Assembly: GCF_020520425.1 (NCBI RefSeq)
Contig: NC_079487.1
Location: 110,208,141 to 110,272,140 of the forward strand
Source: Spinacia oleracea
Taxonomy: Eukaryota; Streptophyta; Magnoliopsida; Caryophyllales; Amaranthaceae
Direction of reading: 5' to 3'
DNA length: 64,000 nucleotides
Shown: positions 24,401-35,865 of the stretch, one piece after another
Layout: each line of letters starts with the position of its first letter
How positions within the stretch are numbered: position 1 is the first letter of the stretch
Position numbers and translations under genes: made by a program
The notes under the pieces: model-generated
Seen by the model: only the letters and a program-made list of their open reading frames with translations
Databases searched by the model: none
Told to the model about the DNA's origin: nothing

Positions 24401-27234
24401 CACATTCGCCAGGAGCCGTTCGCTTTTTTGACCATTACCACGTTGGCCAGCCATTTCGGATACATGCATGGTTCAATGAATCCGGCCTCCTGCAACTTTT
24501 TCACCTCCTCGGCGATGGCTTTGTTTTTCTCCGAGGAGTAGTTCCTCTTTTTTTGCTTGACTGGCCGAGCTTCAGCGTTGACGTCCAGCTTGTGACAAAT
24601 CAGCTTCGGATTTATCCCTGGCATATCTGCTGCTGACCATGCAAAGATGTCTTTATGATCCCTGAGTAATCGGATCAAATCGATTCGGAGCCCCGAGCTT
24701 AGGCCCTTGCCTATTCGGACGCTCCTGTCTGAATCCTCTTCGAGGAAGATATCCTCCATTTCTTGATCTGGTTCGGGAGATAGGGTTTTGGGGCGGGCAT
24801 CAACTTCTGCGGGAGACAAGCTGCTCGTGCTTGCTCTTCTCCTTTTTGCCTCGCTTTCCTCTCCCTTAGCTCCTTTTTCTTCCTCGGGGCCGTCCTCTAG
24901 TTTGGGCTTTCGGACAGCAGTGTGGCAGGTTCTTCTCGCCACTTCTTGATCACCTCTGATTCGTTCGGCGAATCCTGCATCCGAGACGTATATCATCAGC
25001 TGGTGGTATGTGGAGGGGACTGCTTGCATCTTGTGAATCATGGTTCTCCCCATGATTACGTTGTATACGGAGTCGCAGTCCATCACCAAAAATTCGTCCC
25101 GAAGGGTTTTTGCTGCCTGGCCTTCGCCCACTGTGACTGGCAGGGTGATCTTTCCTCGAGGGATAGCTGCGGATCCGTTGAATCCGATCAGAGGATAACT
25201 GACTTTCGTCAGTGCTTCCTCTGGCTCTTCGAGGATCAGCTGCTCGAAGCAGTTTCTGAAGATGATATTGACGGCACTTCCTCCGTCGACTAACACTCGA
25301 TGTACGTTGTGGTTATTGAGGTCCATGGAGATGACCAGAGGATCGTCATGTTTGTACTGGACTCCGAAGCAATCATCAGCAGTGAAGGTCATGTTCGGGG
25401 GGTGTGGCTGGTTGTCTCCCACCGCGCTGAAGTTGACCCGATGGGAGAGGGCTCTTAGGTGTTTTTTGCTGGCCTGGCCAGACTTCTGTCCCCCGAACAC
25501 CACTAGGATGTCATTTTTCTTGTGCCCTGTTGCTTCGTAGGCCCTTTTCTGGGGTTGCTCGTGTTGTTTGCCGCTTGCGGCCTTTTCTTTTTCCTCCCTT
25601 CGGTCTAACAAGTACTGTTTCAGGTAGCCTCGGCGAACGAGGTCCTCAATGTTGTCTTTCAGCGAGTTGCATTCTTCGGTATGGTGACCGAAGTCATCAT
25701 GGAACTCGCACCATTTGTTCTTGTTTCTCCGAGCTGGGTTGGACTTGAGCTTCCCAGGTAGTTTCCACTTTTCGTCATTTCTGTTGAGGCTGAATATCTC
25801 CTTTCGGGGCAGAGCTAGTGGAGTGTAGTTGGTGTACTTGGGTTGAAGTTCACCCCTTCTCCCGTCTTTCTTCGGGCTCATCTCTCTAGCTCCTACTTTC
25901 TCTTTCCCCTTCCTTGAGCTACCCTCGGGCTTGCTCTGGGTATTCTTTGTGTCTCTCGGATCCGACGATCCTTTCAGTCTTGCAGCGGCCTTGTTGAACT
26001 CCTCGGTTCTGATGAACGCATCAGCCATTTGGAGCACGTCAGCTATTCTGGAGGGGTTCTTCATTGAGAGTTCGTCACGGAACTTCCCTTCCTGGAGCGC
26101 GTGCTTCAAGGCGAAGATGGCCACGTCTGGCTGCAAGTTTGGTATGTTTGTTGATTCCTTCATGAATCTGGCCATGAATTCTCTCAGACTTTCGTCTCTT
26201 TCTTGTTGGATTGAGGTCAGTTCTGCTGTGGTTCGCTCGGGGCGATTGTTGCTCACGAACTGTGTGCAGAATCTCTTTTTCAGCTTTTTCCAGCTCTTGA
26301 TCGATCCCTTCGGCAGCGATCTAAACCACTCTCCCGCCACTCCGGTTAGCGTGGTTGGGAAGTATTTACACCAGCATGCTTCGGAGTAGGGACTCAAGAA
26401 CATTTGCTGCTCGTAGGAGATGACATGATCCCTCGGATCTGTGATTCCGCTGTAGGTTAGGTGAGCTGGCAGTCTTACCTTCGGTATTTCTTCCATGATC
26501 AGCTCGTCCGAGAAAGGGGATGACGTAGGAGTCATGATTCTTTTCCTGAGTCTAGCCCTGATGCCTTCGTTTGCCGAGGTTCTGTGATTAGAACGTTCGG
26601 GCGTACGATGGGGGCTAGGGGTCCGATCATGCCTCCTGTCTCTTCTTCTTTCTCGGCTACTGACCTCGGGTCGTTCGCCAGATCTGCTCGACTCACCTAC
26701 CCCGAGTCTCGTATGGATCGAAGGTCTTAACCTTGAGTGGACCGAGGGCCTCAACCTGCTGAGTACCGAGCTTCGGATCCGAGTGTTACGAGTAGTTGAT
26801 TCGCTTTGGAGAGCTGTTGGAGTAGGCGATGGTCTCGCAAACCAATCTGGTTGCTGTTGTGCCCTTTTTTGGGTGTCCCACGTGCTTTCCATCCACCTCG
26901 ACGTCAAGTGTGTACCTGTCAAGGGAAGGAGTTCTCGTTCGGGTCTGGACACTTCCGCACTGGGTGGCTCGTTCAGCCTTCGCCTGGTCCTCCTCTCTTC
27001 TCTGCGGTCATTTGCCAGTCCTTGCTGCTTCTCATTGAAGAGGAAGTTTTGCATGATGGTCATGGCCGCAGTGAGCTCTTCCCTAGTTGGAATCGGAGGT
27101 CCTGCATTTGTGGCGGTCGTAGCTCTGCTTGGCTGTGACCTCGCCATCGATTGAGGGTGCCCCTCTTGGTCAGATTCTGAATCTGACCGCACCATCATAT
27201 CGTCGTCATTGTTGTTAACAACATCATTCACCAT
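21482..27234 (-). pseudogene. gag-pol polyprotein of the Tat-type element, one frameshift in integrase
   Basis: Start chosen at the first ATG downstream of the LTR (27234; MVNDVVNNNDDD). The open frame runs 1751 codons to 21979. Gag core around residue 310 (GEWFRSLPKGSIKSWKKL); Cys/His motif around 515 (CEFHDDFGHHTEEC); aspartic protease around 648 (VDGGSAVNII, DGG in place of the more usual DTG/DSG); reverse transcriptase with YVDD around 1045; first RNase H, then a second, archaeal-type RNase H from 1340 (FTDGSSTINGSGAG), the hallmark of the Tat lineage; integrase with HHCC zinc site around 1600 (CEKCQK) and core motifs LDIIGPF, VFDHGKQFD (DH where DN is usual) and QSNGQAEAANK. A one-base frame change at about 21990-22015 moves the integrase C-terminal part (YNRRVNARPLKVGDLVL, ending 21482) out of frame. 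That may be a real lesion or an assembly error. Confidence 0.93.
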
Positions 27235-27304
27235 TTTCGCGGAAAGAGGTGATTGATGTCTTTCAAAGGCTTTGAAGTGTTCTTCCCCACAGACGGCGCC
27301 AAAT

Positions 27305-27729
27305 TGTTCCGGTGTTGTAAAGATGGAAACAATGGGCTTCGAATGAAGGCCCTTTTGTATGTGTTGAAGATCTTGCTTGTTTGAATGAGTGGAGTCCGAA
27401 TTCACCTGCACAAGAGCAAAGTTACTAGCCTCGGGGGTGTTTCCGAGGAAAGCCCCTCCGATGCCTAAGTAAGAATGATGCTCGGATTCTAGAGAGAAGT
27501 TCTCTAGAAGAGTAGTCTTAAGGCGGTAAATTGGACGTACCTTGAGGTGTGAGCCTTGGCGGCCTATTTATAGTGTTTGCATAATAAATGCCCATAGGTC
27601 ATTTATTACTATTGGGCCTTGGGCCTTAATGGATGGCTGAATAGCCACTGGTGGGTTCGATGTTGTTGTTTAGAGCCATTGGGCTTTGGACTTAGTGGCC
27701 CAATTGAGAGTCAATTGGGAGCCCAAACA
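27305..27729 (-). repeat. 5' LTR with adjoining primer-binding region
   Basis: 425 bp, same as the left LTR by eye. Just inside it the minus strand reads TTTGGCGCCGTCTGTGGGG (about 27284-27302), the conserved post-LTR sequence of many plant gypsy elements and the likely tRNA primer-binding site. The LTR contains a frame continuous with gag, but a start there would be upstream of the packaged leader. Confidence 0.92.
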
Positions 27730-27734
27730 ATTCT

Positions 27735-28288
27735 TATTGATTGATTGATCTTATTACAACATGCATAGCTTATATACAATAGTATTGATGAGGTGTTCTA
27801 ACCAATCAGAATACAAGCTAGGAACTAGGAACCAAACACAATGTTTGAGTTGTACGCCTAAGAAACTGCAACTAATTATTTGGGAATGCATAACTAATTC
27901 TCTAAAAAACTCCCTGAAATGAAGGGAAGGTCGTTCAACATTGTCTCTTATAGAAGAAGGTAAGTGCAACACTACATTACTGACTGCATGGTTGGATGCA
28001 AAGGGGTAGCTTTACCTCGCTTCAACCCCCGTAATCTGTTTTCTCTTTGCTAGTTCTGTAGTTTTCCCCTTTTCTTTGAAGCTTTGCTTCCTCTTCTAAA
28101 TTGAAAAAAAAACATATACTCAAATACTCATTTTTCAATTTAGGTTTTAGTTTTTTAACCAATCATCAGCCATTTACTATGCAAAATTCGTTATTCAGAT
28201 TTTGTCTTTCGCACCCAAATCTAATTGATTTATGATAAGAGTATGTGTGTTATTCTTATATTTTATTTGAAAGGTAAGGCTATGTAAT
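27735..28288. other. Gene-free flank, possibly half of an older LTR
   Basis: No gene. With the retrotransposon removed, this stretch joins 16080-16177. On the minus strand the joined sequence reads through a TATATAAGCTATGCATG-type TATA region, an AATAAGATCAATCAATAAG poly(A)-like region and a TCTCTCTC-rich leader ending in ...CTAACA. That is LTR-like, so the Tat element may have landed in an older solo LTR. The outer left end is not resolved. Confidence 0.3.
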
Positions 28289-28603
28289 GTTCGAATTATT
28301 TTGACTTATTTCAGACAAAATAAGTTTAGATAAGTTCAGTTAAGTTCAAATAAGGTCAATTAAGTTCAGATAATATAATTTCAGCAAAAATAAGTTTTTT
28401 CCAGACATTTTCACAACACAAATAAGTTTATTTCAGACAAATAAGTTTTTTTCATATAAAATAAATTCAGATAAGTTCGGATAATATAAGTTCAGTCAAA
28501 ATAAGTCCAATAGAAAAGAAGAAAACTTATTTTTTTTAAAAGCTCTCTCTTCTCTCTAGCCATGGCGTGTGTTTAGGGTGATTTCTATCACACACCATTC
28601 TCG

Positions 28604-30072
28604 ATGGGAAGGAAGAAGAAGCCTGGAAATGATAACTTTGCTAAAAATAGTGGATCTCCGTCTAAAAATGGTAGTAACAATAAGGGTTTGGATACTATTC
28701 CGGATTTGCAGAATCACCCTCCCACTTTTTCGGAACCGCCGTCACGGCTAATTTCATCTCCATTTGTGCATCCTAGTGCTGGTATGATTCCTGTTGAACT
28801 TCACAATACTATAATTGAGTTGAATCAAGCCCTGGAAATTTCTGGAACTCGACCCCAAATAGAGCCGTTGGAGCCGATTTTGAATCTGGCTTCACATGGT
28901 GAAGGTATTAATGGTGGAATCAATGGTGCATTAGGACAGGCCAATGCTACGATTGATGCGAGAATTAGAGACATCTCCAGTAGACTTGCTGGCACTCTAG
29001 CAGGCCGGAGCTCCACTGCTGTGCCTCCCCCTGTTTCTGGTGTAGGTGCTACTGCACCACCAGTGCAGGCTGCAACTTGGTCTAGCCTCTTTCAACGCTC
29101 ACCTCTAACTGATAAGGGTATATCACTTCAATTTGTTGCTCCTACCATTAAAGATGGGAAGAAATTAGCTCATTTGCAGAAATCTGAGATTGAAAAATTG
29201 ACTGATAAATGGCTGGCCTCTTTGGTGTTATATGTTGTTGGGGAAACTCCCACAATTGCTTCTATTAAACGTTATATTGTTGCTAATTGGTCTCAGATTG
29301 GTACCCCTAATGTTTTCCTTCATGATGATGGATATTTTCTCATCCAATTTGACTCTGTTGCTGATGTTGATCGAGTTCTTAGGGGTGGACCTTATACCTT
29401 TTTTAGCAAGCCAATCATTGTTAAACCATGGTCTGCTGATTTTAATTTCTATGAGGAAGTACTTAGAGTGATTCCTCTGTGGGTTAAATTGCCTAACTTG
29501 CCTCTTAATTGCTGGAGCAGTGATTCTTTGAGTAGAATAGGGAGTCTGTTAGGAGTTCCTGTTTGTGCAGATGACTGTACTACAAGACAACAGAGAATCT
29601 CTTTTGCTCGAGTATTAATTGAAATGGATGTCACTGAAGCTCAACCTGATCATGTTTGGATTGTTGATGTGAATGGTAAAGAGTTTAAGCAGTCTGTTGT
29701 GTATGATTGGAAGCCCACTTACTGTCACAAATGTAAACCACCAGGGCATGATTGTTCTGTAGTAGCTAACAGGACCACTCAAGCTAAGAAGAAAAACCCC
29801 CCAGTTGTGAAGAAGATATGGGTGCCTAAGAAACAGCAGACCCAAACTAATGCTGCTTCTTTGGTCACCCTATGCATCAAACTATTTCTCACTACTCAGG
29901 TGTTGATGCTGGTTGGAAGGTGGCCACTAAGAAGTCCAGAAACAAAAGTGTTCTTGCTACTGGTAATCAATTTAGTGTTCTGGATGAGGTGGACTCTGAA
30001 AAGGAGGATGATGAGAACAGTGTAGAGAATTTAGAGGAGGAGGATATCCCTCCACCCCCTAATCTGATATGA
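28604..30072 (+). pseudogene. LINE ORF1 protein (DUF4283 plus zinc knuckle), frameshifted near its end
   Basis: Starts MGRKKKPGNDN. Residues ~185-345 match the DUF4283 domain typical of plant LINE ORF1 proteins (EIEKLTDKWLASLVLYVVG, VDRVLRGGPYTFF, VIPLWVKLPNLPLNCWS). It is followed by a zinc-knuckle-like PTYCHKCKPPGHDC at about residue 370. Around 29850-29870 the frame changes by one base: the expected tail (GWKVATKKSRN, NQFSVLDEVD) continues in another frame to a stop at 30072, while the original frame runs on as nonsense to 30025. The tail overlaps the ORF2 start by four bases (ATGA). The product would bind RNA in the LINE ribonucleoprotein. Confidence 0.88.
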
Positions 30073-33000
30073 TTAGTATCTGCACATGGAACATTAGAGG
30101 GCTTAATGACCCCTCTAAGGTTTCTAAGGTGAGAAGGGTGGTCAACACTCATAATATTAAAGTCATTGCCATTCTAGAAACAAGGGTGAAAAGTAGGAAA
30201 TATGCTGCAGTACTGAACAAGTTTGGTAGGCAGTGGAGCTGGGATAATAATTACAGTTGTAGTGATAAGGGGAGGATTTGGATTGGCTGGATCCCTGGTT
30301 CAGTCACCATCAAGGTTGAACACACTCATGAACAATACATTCATTGTGAAGTTCATAATCAGAAAGGGGACTTTGAGTTCTTTTTTACTGCCATCTATGG
30401 TTTACACACCATTCAAGATAGGAAGAAGTTGTGGGATGAGGTGAGAGTTCTCAATGCCAGCATTGGTAATGTCCCTTGGATTCTTTCTGGTGATTTTAAC
30501 ACCATGCTTGATATTCATGATAGAGTTAATGGAGCCCCTGTGACATTGGCAGAAATAAAGGATTTTTCAGATGTGGTTGATCAATGCGTCCTCTCTGAAC
30601 TCAAGAGTAGAGGGCACTTTTTTTCTTGGCACAAGGGTGGTGATGGAAACAAAATTGCTAGCAGAATTGATAGGTGTTTGGGTAATGCTGAATGGATGAG
30701 CCAGAAAGGAGCTGTTTGCACAGAATATCTGAATCCTGGGTTATCAGATCACAGTCCTATCTTAATCACTTGCCTTACTGAAGAGAAAGGAGGTGGAAGA
30801 CCATTTAAATTTCTTAATTACCTAGCTGACCATGCTGAGTTTGTACCTGCTGTTGAGTATTGTTGGAAGCAGGATTGCAAGGGGACTGCCATGTTTTCAG
30901 TTTGGTCTAGGCTGAAGCTTATCAAGAATAAGCTTAAGCAACTTCATCATAGAGATTTTCAGGGGATCCATGATAGAATTGATCAAGCTAGACAACAACT
31001 GGAGGTTGTTCAAGCCCATCTCCAAAGTCAAGTTGCTGATTCCTCTCTTCTGGTGAAGGAGCAAGAATGCTCTGCTGCTCTTAGGAAATGGCTAAAACTT
31101 GAAGAATCTGCTCTAAAACAGAAAGCCAGGCTTCATTGGCTTCAATAAGGGGATGGGAACAACAAGTATTTTTTTGCTGCAGTCAAGGAGAGACAAAGAA
31201 TGAATAGAATCTCAATGCTGATTGACTCTCAGGGCAATAAGATGGAGAGGCCAGATGACATCCAAAATGAAATTCTTCAATTCTACAAGTCCCTTTTGGG
31301 GGATTGTGCTACTCAAATCCCTATGGTGGACATTCCTACAGTAAAGAAAGGTCCTACTCTTTCTCTTGATGAAAGAAATATGTTATGCCAGCCTGTTACA
31401 GATGATGAAATTGAGGCTTCTCTTGCTGGTATTGATGATACTAAGGCCCCTGGGATTGATGGGCTAAATGTTGTGTTTTTCAAAAAAGCATGGTCAGTCA
31501 TCAAGCAAGATATGTGTGCTGCAATCAAAGATTTTTTTGTTCACACACATCTCATGAAACAGGTAAACTGTACTGCTGTTACTCTTGTTCCCAAAGTGCC
31601 TAACCCCTCTAAGGTTAAAGAATTCAGACCAATTGCTTGCTGTACTGTGGTATATAAAATAATCTCCAAAATTCTAACCTCTAGACTTCAGAAAGTGGTG
31701 GGAGGTGTAGTAAATGAATGCCAAGCTGGTTTTATTCCAGGGAGACACATTTCAGACAACATCCTTCTAGCTACAGAATTAGTTAAAGGTTACAACAGGA
31801 AATATGTTTCTCCTAGATGTATGATAAAGGTTGATTTGAGGAAGGCTTATGACTCTATTGAGTGGGAATTTCTTAGGACTGTGATGACAGAAATGGGTTT
31901 TCCTTCCCAATTTCTTGATTGGATTTTTGCTTGTATTACCACAGTGTCCTATAGCATCCTTATCAATGGTAGACCATGTCCACCTTTTCCTGCTAAGAAA
32001 GGCTTAAGACAAGGGGACCCTTTGTCTCCTTACTTATTTGCTATTGGCATGGAGTATTTGTCTAGGAATATGCAGCAGCTTAAATCTGACTCTAGTTTCA
32101 AATTCCACCCAAGGTGTAAGAGATTAGACATCACTCACATGATTTTTGCTGATGATCTACTCATGTTTTGTAGAGGTGATCTAGTTTCAGCTTCACTGTT
32201 GTTTCAGAAATTTCAGTCTTTCTCAAAGGCTTCTGGATTGGAGGCTAATCTGGAGAAAAGTAACATTTATTTCAGTGGGGTTCCTGATGTGATTCAAGAT
32301 CAGATAATTGATTGTTTGAAGATCCCTAGGGGTGATTTCCCTTTTAGGTACTTAGGTGTTCCTTTGTCCACAAAGAAGCTTTCTTATATTCAATGTAAGC
32401 CTTTGGTGGAAAAGGTGTTGGCAAGAGCTAAATGCTGGACCACTAGATATCTCTCTTATGCTGGCAGGCTGCAATTGGTTAAGACTATCCTTCTTAGTCT
32501 TCAATCTTACTGGTGTCAGATTTTTGTGCTTCCCAAGAAGATTAATAAAGAATTCAAAGCTACTGCAGATTATTTTTGTGGACAGGTAGTACAGACATGT
32601 CTAAGAAGGCTTTGGTCTCTTGGAATACTCTTTGTCTCCCTAGAAGTGCTGGTGGGTGGAACATTAAGGATATGGAGCTATGGAATAAGGTTGCTATCTG
32701 CAAACTCCTATGGGCAATCACTCACAAAAAAGACAAGATGTGGGTAAGGTGGGTTGACAGTTACTATATGAAGAGCAGATCTTTGTCAAGCTTTCATTGC
32801 CCTGCTGCTATGTCATGGGCTTTGAAAAAGATATTCAGCTGTTATCAGTTAGTGCAAACTGTTGGAGGTTGGACTGCTGTGGAAAAAAACAATGCATTCT
32901 CCATTAAGAATATGTACCAGAAACTGAGTGGTGAGCATACTAAGGTCCCTTGGAGAAGAATAATCTGCAACAATCATGCTTCTCCTAAGAGCCAGTTCAT

Positions 33001-33430
33001 TATGTGGCTAGCTTTGTGGGGAAGATTTCCCACATTAGACAGACTGATTAAATGGCATATTGTTGATTCTGACAAGTGTGTTCTCTGTAATGACAAAACT
33101 GAATCAGTCGAACACTTGTTCTTTGAGTGTTCTGTTGCTTCTCAAGTGTGGCAAGAAGTTCTGAAGTTGCTTAAGTTCACCAGGCCTGTTGGAGGCTTTT
33201 CTGCTGAATTATAGTGGGTGATTAAGAGTAGCAAGAGAGTTGGTGGGAAGCATCAACTGCTCATGATGTTCTTTGCTGAAACCTTGTATGCTGTGTGGCT
33301 GAATAGGAATGAGCAAGTCTTTAATCATAAGTGTAAACACCCTGCTGTTTTGTTCAGAGAAATCCAGTTTAGGGTAGCAGCTAGAGCTAATGACAGTCTT
33401 AGGTCTCTACTTCTTGATTTGAGCACCTAA
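30069..33430 (+). pseudogene. LINE ORF2 (APE endonuclease, reverse transcriptase, zf-RVT), two stops and one frameshift
   Basis: Endonuclease domain at the N-terminus (CTWNIRGLNDPSK, ILETRVKSR, SGDFNTMLD, LSDHSPIL). An in-frame TAA at 31146-31148 interrupts the link to the RT, which continues in the same frame: KAPGIDGLNVVFFKKAW, FIPGRHISDNILLA, GLRQGDPLSPYLFAIGMEY and the catalytic FADD (MIFADDLLMF). At about 32575-32590 one base is missing, and the remainder (SWNTLCLPRSAGGWNI, then the zf-RVT block SQFIMWLALWGRFPTLDRL and CVLCNDKTESVEHLFFEC) is in another frame. A TAG at 33212-33214 then precedes the last ~70 codons. Otherwise well preserved, so it was inactivated fairly recently. Confidence 0.93.
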
Positions 33431-33687
33431 TAAAGGTGCTTATTGAGTCTGTTTGGTTTTGTGGCTTACCCTTCATGTAACAAGGCTGTTGTGCCTTCCC
33501 TTTTGGTAATAAAACTCTTTTATTTGCCAAAAGAAAAAATAAGTCCAATAGAGCGGAGCCAAGAAGAAAATATACATTATGATGAGGGAATGTATGTGAA
33601 GTGCTACGTAAATATGCAATGAGAAGATGCAAAGATGTATACTTTTTTACTTTTGTATATTATTTTGGGTTGTCTCTATTAATCTAA

Positions 33688-35722
33688 CTAGTCGTTTAAC
33701 CCGTGCAAGGCATGGGTTAGTCTTATGATATAGGATATCATATATGTGTGTTATTTTTTAGAATATTTGGGTGGTTGGGTTTTTTTTTTGGGGGGGGGGG
33801 GGGGTTACCACCCGATTTACCCTTAGGGCTAATAAGGATTCGGGACGAGTTATGGGTGGATAGGTTTCAGTCCCCTCCCAATTGTTGTTGAGGGGGATCG
33901 AACACGCGGTTCTCCCTACCAAGTTCAGCCCCAATCACCACTGAACCAACGGGAAATTGGTATATTTGGGTGGGTGATGAGTGTTCGTATTTATTATTTA
34001 TGTTTTATTGTTATACGTAGTACGAGTAGTTATTATAAAATTTATCCAAAATAGGTTAACATCTTTATTTTATGGACAAATAATTATCTTAAAAGTATTA
34101 CATGTCTTGTTACATGTAAAATACTTCTACGAAAAATATTTTCTTGGAGTCTTTGTATTTCTTCCGTAAGTATAATTTCAGATAATCCGCCTACTTTTTA
34201 TTTCCTCATAAAAATAAAAATAAAAGAGTTGTTTGACAAATATAATGCAGACACCTGAGGAAAGTAGATGCGAATTTCCTAATACGTGAATTTGTTCATG
34301 CCCAAACTTGAACCTCGTTATTTTCATGAGTCCTAAACTATCATACACTATAGTCTTGTACAAATATTTAACCATTAAAATGTAATCATACTACTACCTC
34401 ATAAATCATAAGAAAATACAGTAGTACAGATAAGTGCAACTCTAATAAAGTTCTTCGAATGATAATTTAACTGATATTCAAATCTAGGAAGGATCTATAA
34501 ACAACTTTTTTGTGCGTACTTCTATCATCCATTTTCGATGTATACATGATATAATTTGGTACATAATACTCTTTTATAGAAATACTATTACGACCATTAA
34601 ACTCAAATAATTTCACTTATAATTTGTTTGCGAAAAATCATTGAGTATGGTTCAATAAAGTAGACGTACGCCCACAAAAGTATAAGGGCGAATAGAAACA
34701 ACCTAATATTGTTTTGAATATGTATGTAAATCATTTTATTCAAATGTTGAAACTCCACTTCTTATAAAGAAAAAGCCAGAAGGTGAACCACTAACATCAA
34801 TGTTAATCTCGCCGAACTTTCCCCGCCTTCTTCCACTGTTAATGGTCTTCTTCTACTTTTATTTGACCCATGTTTCCTTTGATATGTCTCGACAAAGCCA
34901 AGGAAAAATGATGATTGACTCGGATTTTTAGCCAATAGTAGTCTTGTACTCTTGTATGTATATGCATTAAAGTCGCCGTTGACACTGGAGAAGGTCAACA
35001 TTTCTCTTTGAATGATAATGCATGCTAAAATTTCAATGGTAAAAGAAAAAAATTGCAACAAAGTACACCAAATAGAGAAAATTAAAATTTGTACCAAATT
35101 TCTAAATGAACAATGGCGATATTTTTCTAAAACTCGGTTATTCAACAAAAAAACTCAATCAAACTAAATAAAACACAAAATATAACCCATTGAAAACATT
35201 AATTATAGGTAATACAAATACAAAGCCACAAAAAAGTTGTTTTTTTGCATAGCGGTTATATCTCCTGACTTATATTTTTGACCACGTATCTGGAAAAAAT
35301 AACAATTAAATATTCTCACCAATAAATCCTATTAATAGCTAACTACTCTAAACCTCACAAACTCTAAACGTCTCGAATTTATCTCCCTGATGAATCAATT
35401 AATTGATATGCTAAAATGGTACAATAAATAATTGGGAGGAGAAGAGTGAAATTTGAGATATCAATTTGGAGAAACGAAGTAATTGTCAATTTTAACCAAA
35501 ATACACATTTAATTTAAAGGGGTTGAATGAGTGAGCCAATTTAATGAAGAATTAATTGGTTTGGAATGTTGAAAGGGGAAGAATCAGAAGATGAAGGAGT
35601 TGTTTTTTTTTTTTTTTTTAAGAAGAGTAATAGATGAGACACGTGTCTTTCTAGGTATAGATTTTATTTAGACACGTGTCCACTTATAAAGTTTGGTTTT
35701 CTATGTATAGACTAGGTATAGA
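33688..35722 (-). mobile_element. Non-autonomous Helitron (~2.0 kb)
   Basis: On the minus strand it starts TCTATACCTAGTC (35722) and ends CTAG (33688), inserted between A and T. A 3' subterminal hairpin (AACCCATGC, CTT loop, GCACGGGTT) lies 7 bases before the CTAG end, the Helitron signature. The 5' end resembles that of the small Helitron at 38580-39049, including a GACACGTGTC shortly inside. No Rep/helicase ORF is present. It contains a homopolymer T then G run at about 33781-33805. Confidence 0.65.
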
Positions 35723-35865
35723 TTGTTTTGGTATTGGAATCTTGCGATAGTATCGGGCCTTCGGGTCTTGAGAGAAGAGATGCATGAGTGCCTACAAGGT
35801 GAACCCCAAGCCCAAGGGAGGCTCCTGGAGCGGGCTCTCCGACGCCCTGATTACTATCCGGGATA
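35723..35865. other. GC-rich island of unknown origin between two Helitrons
   Basis: About 140 bases, clearly less AT-rich than both neighbours, with a short plus-strand open frame starting at the ATG near 35790 (MSAYKVNPKPKGGSW, then SGLSDALITIRD) that runs into the next element. Not recognised. It could be a captured gene or organelle fragment; too short to call. Confidence 0.3.

Larger units (their letters stand above)
16178..27729 (-). mobile_element. Complete Tat-type Ty3/gypsy LTR retrotransposon (11.55 kb)
   Basis: Two direct 425-bp LTRs with TG...CA ends (16178-16602 and 27305-27729) bound the element, and the 5-bp duplication ATTCT occurs on both outer sides (16173-16177 and 27730-27734). 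By eye the LTRs are identical, so the insertion is young. In the minus direction the order is 5' LTR, primer-binding region, gag-pol, a 46-bp tandem repeat, a plus-strand (antisense) spliced gene, a polypurine tract and the 3' LTR. Pol order PR-RT-RNH-second RNH-INT plus an extra antisense gene before the 3' LTR is the known plan of the plant Tat lineage (Retand/Ogre relatives). Confidence 0.95.
28515..33535 (+). mobile_element. Plant LINE (L1-type), full length, with 17-bp target duplication
   Basis: The duplication AAAATAAGTCCAATAGA occurs at 28498-28514 and 33536-33552. Between them lie a short CT-rich 5' UTR, ORF1 (nucleic-acid binding), ORF2 (endonuclease and reverse transcriptase) and a short 3' UTR ending in GTAATAAAACTC and an A-rich tail. 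Structure and long duplication are typical of target-primed insertion. Coding lesions (see the two ORFs) make it non-autonomous now. Confidence 0.92.
28289..33554. repeat. AATAAGT-rich miniature element, copy 1, split by the LINE
   Basis: The left part (28289-28514) and right remnant (33536-33554) together match copies at 39361-39564 and 50962-51461: terminal GTTC...TTATTTTGACTTATTT at one end and AAAATAAGTCCAATAGA..C at the other, with repeated AGATAAGTTCAG and TTTCAGACAAAATAAG inside. Noncoding and self-complementary in part; likely a MITE family. Confidence 0.7.

Noticed and set aside
22093..27154. Many plus-strand open frames of 60-150 codons
   Set aside because: Shadows of the minus-strand gag-pol, which has unambiguous domains throughout.
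27235..27411. Upstream in-frame start (MQVNSDSTHSNKQ) for gag-pol inside the 5' LTR
   Set aside because: It lies within the LTR and is duplicated at the other LTR (16090-16284). The first ATG after the primer-binding region (27234) is the more credible start.
29850..29870. Programmed frameshift in LINE ORF1
   Set aside because: No slippery heptamer with a following structure was apparent, and the same copy has other plain lesions, so decay is simpler.
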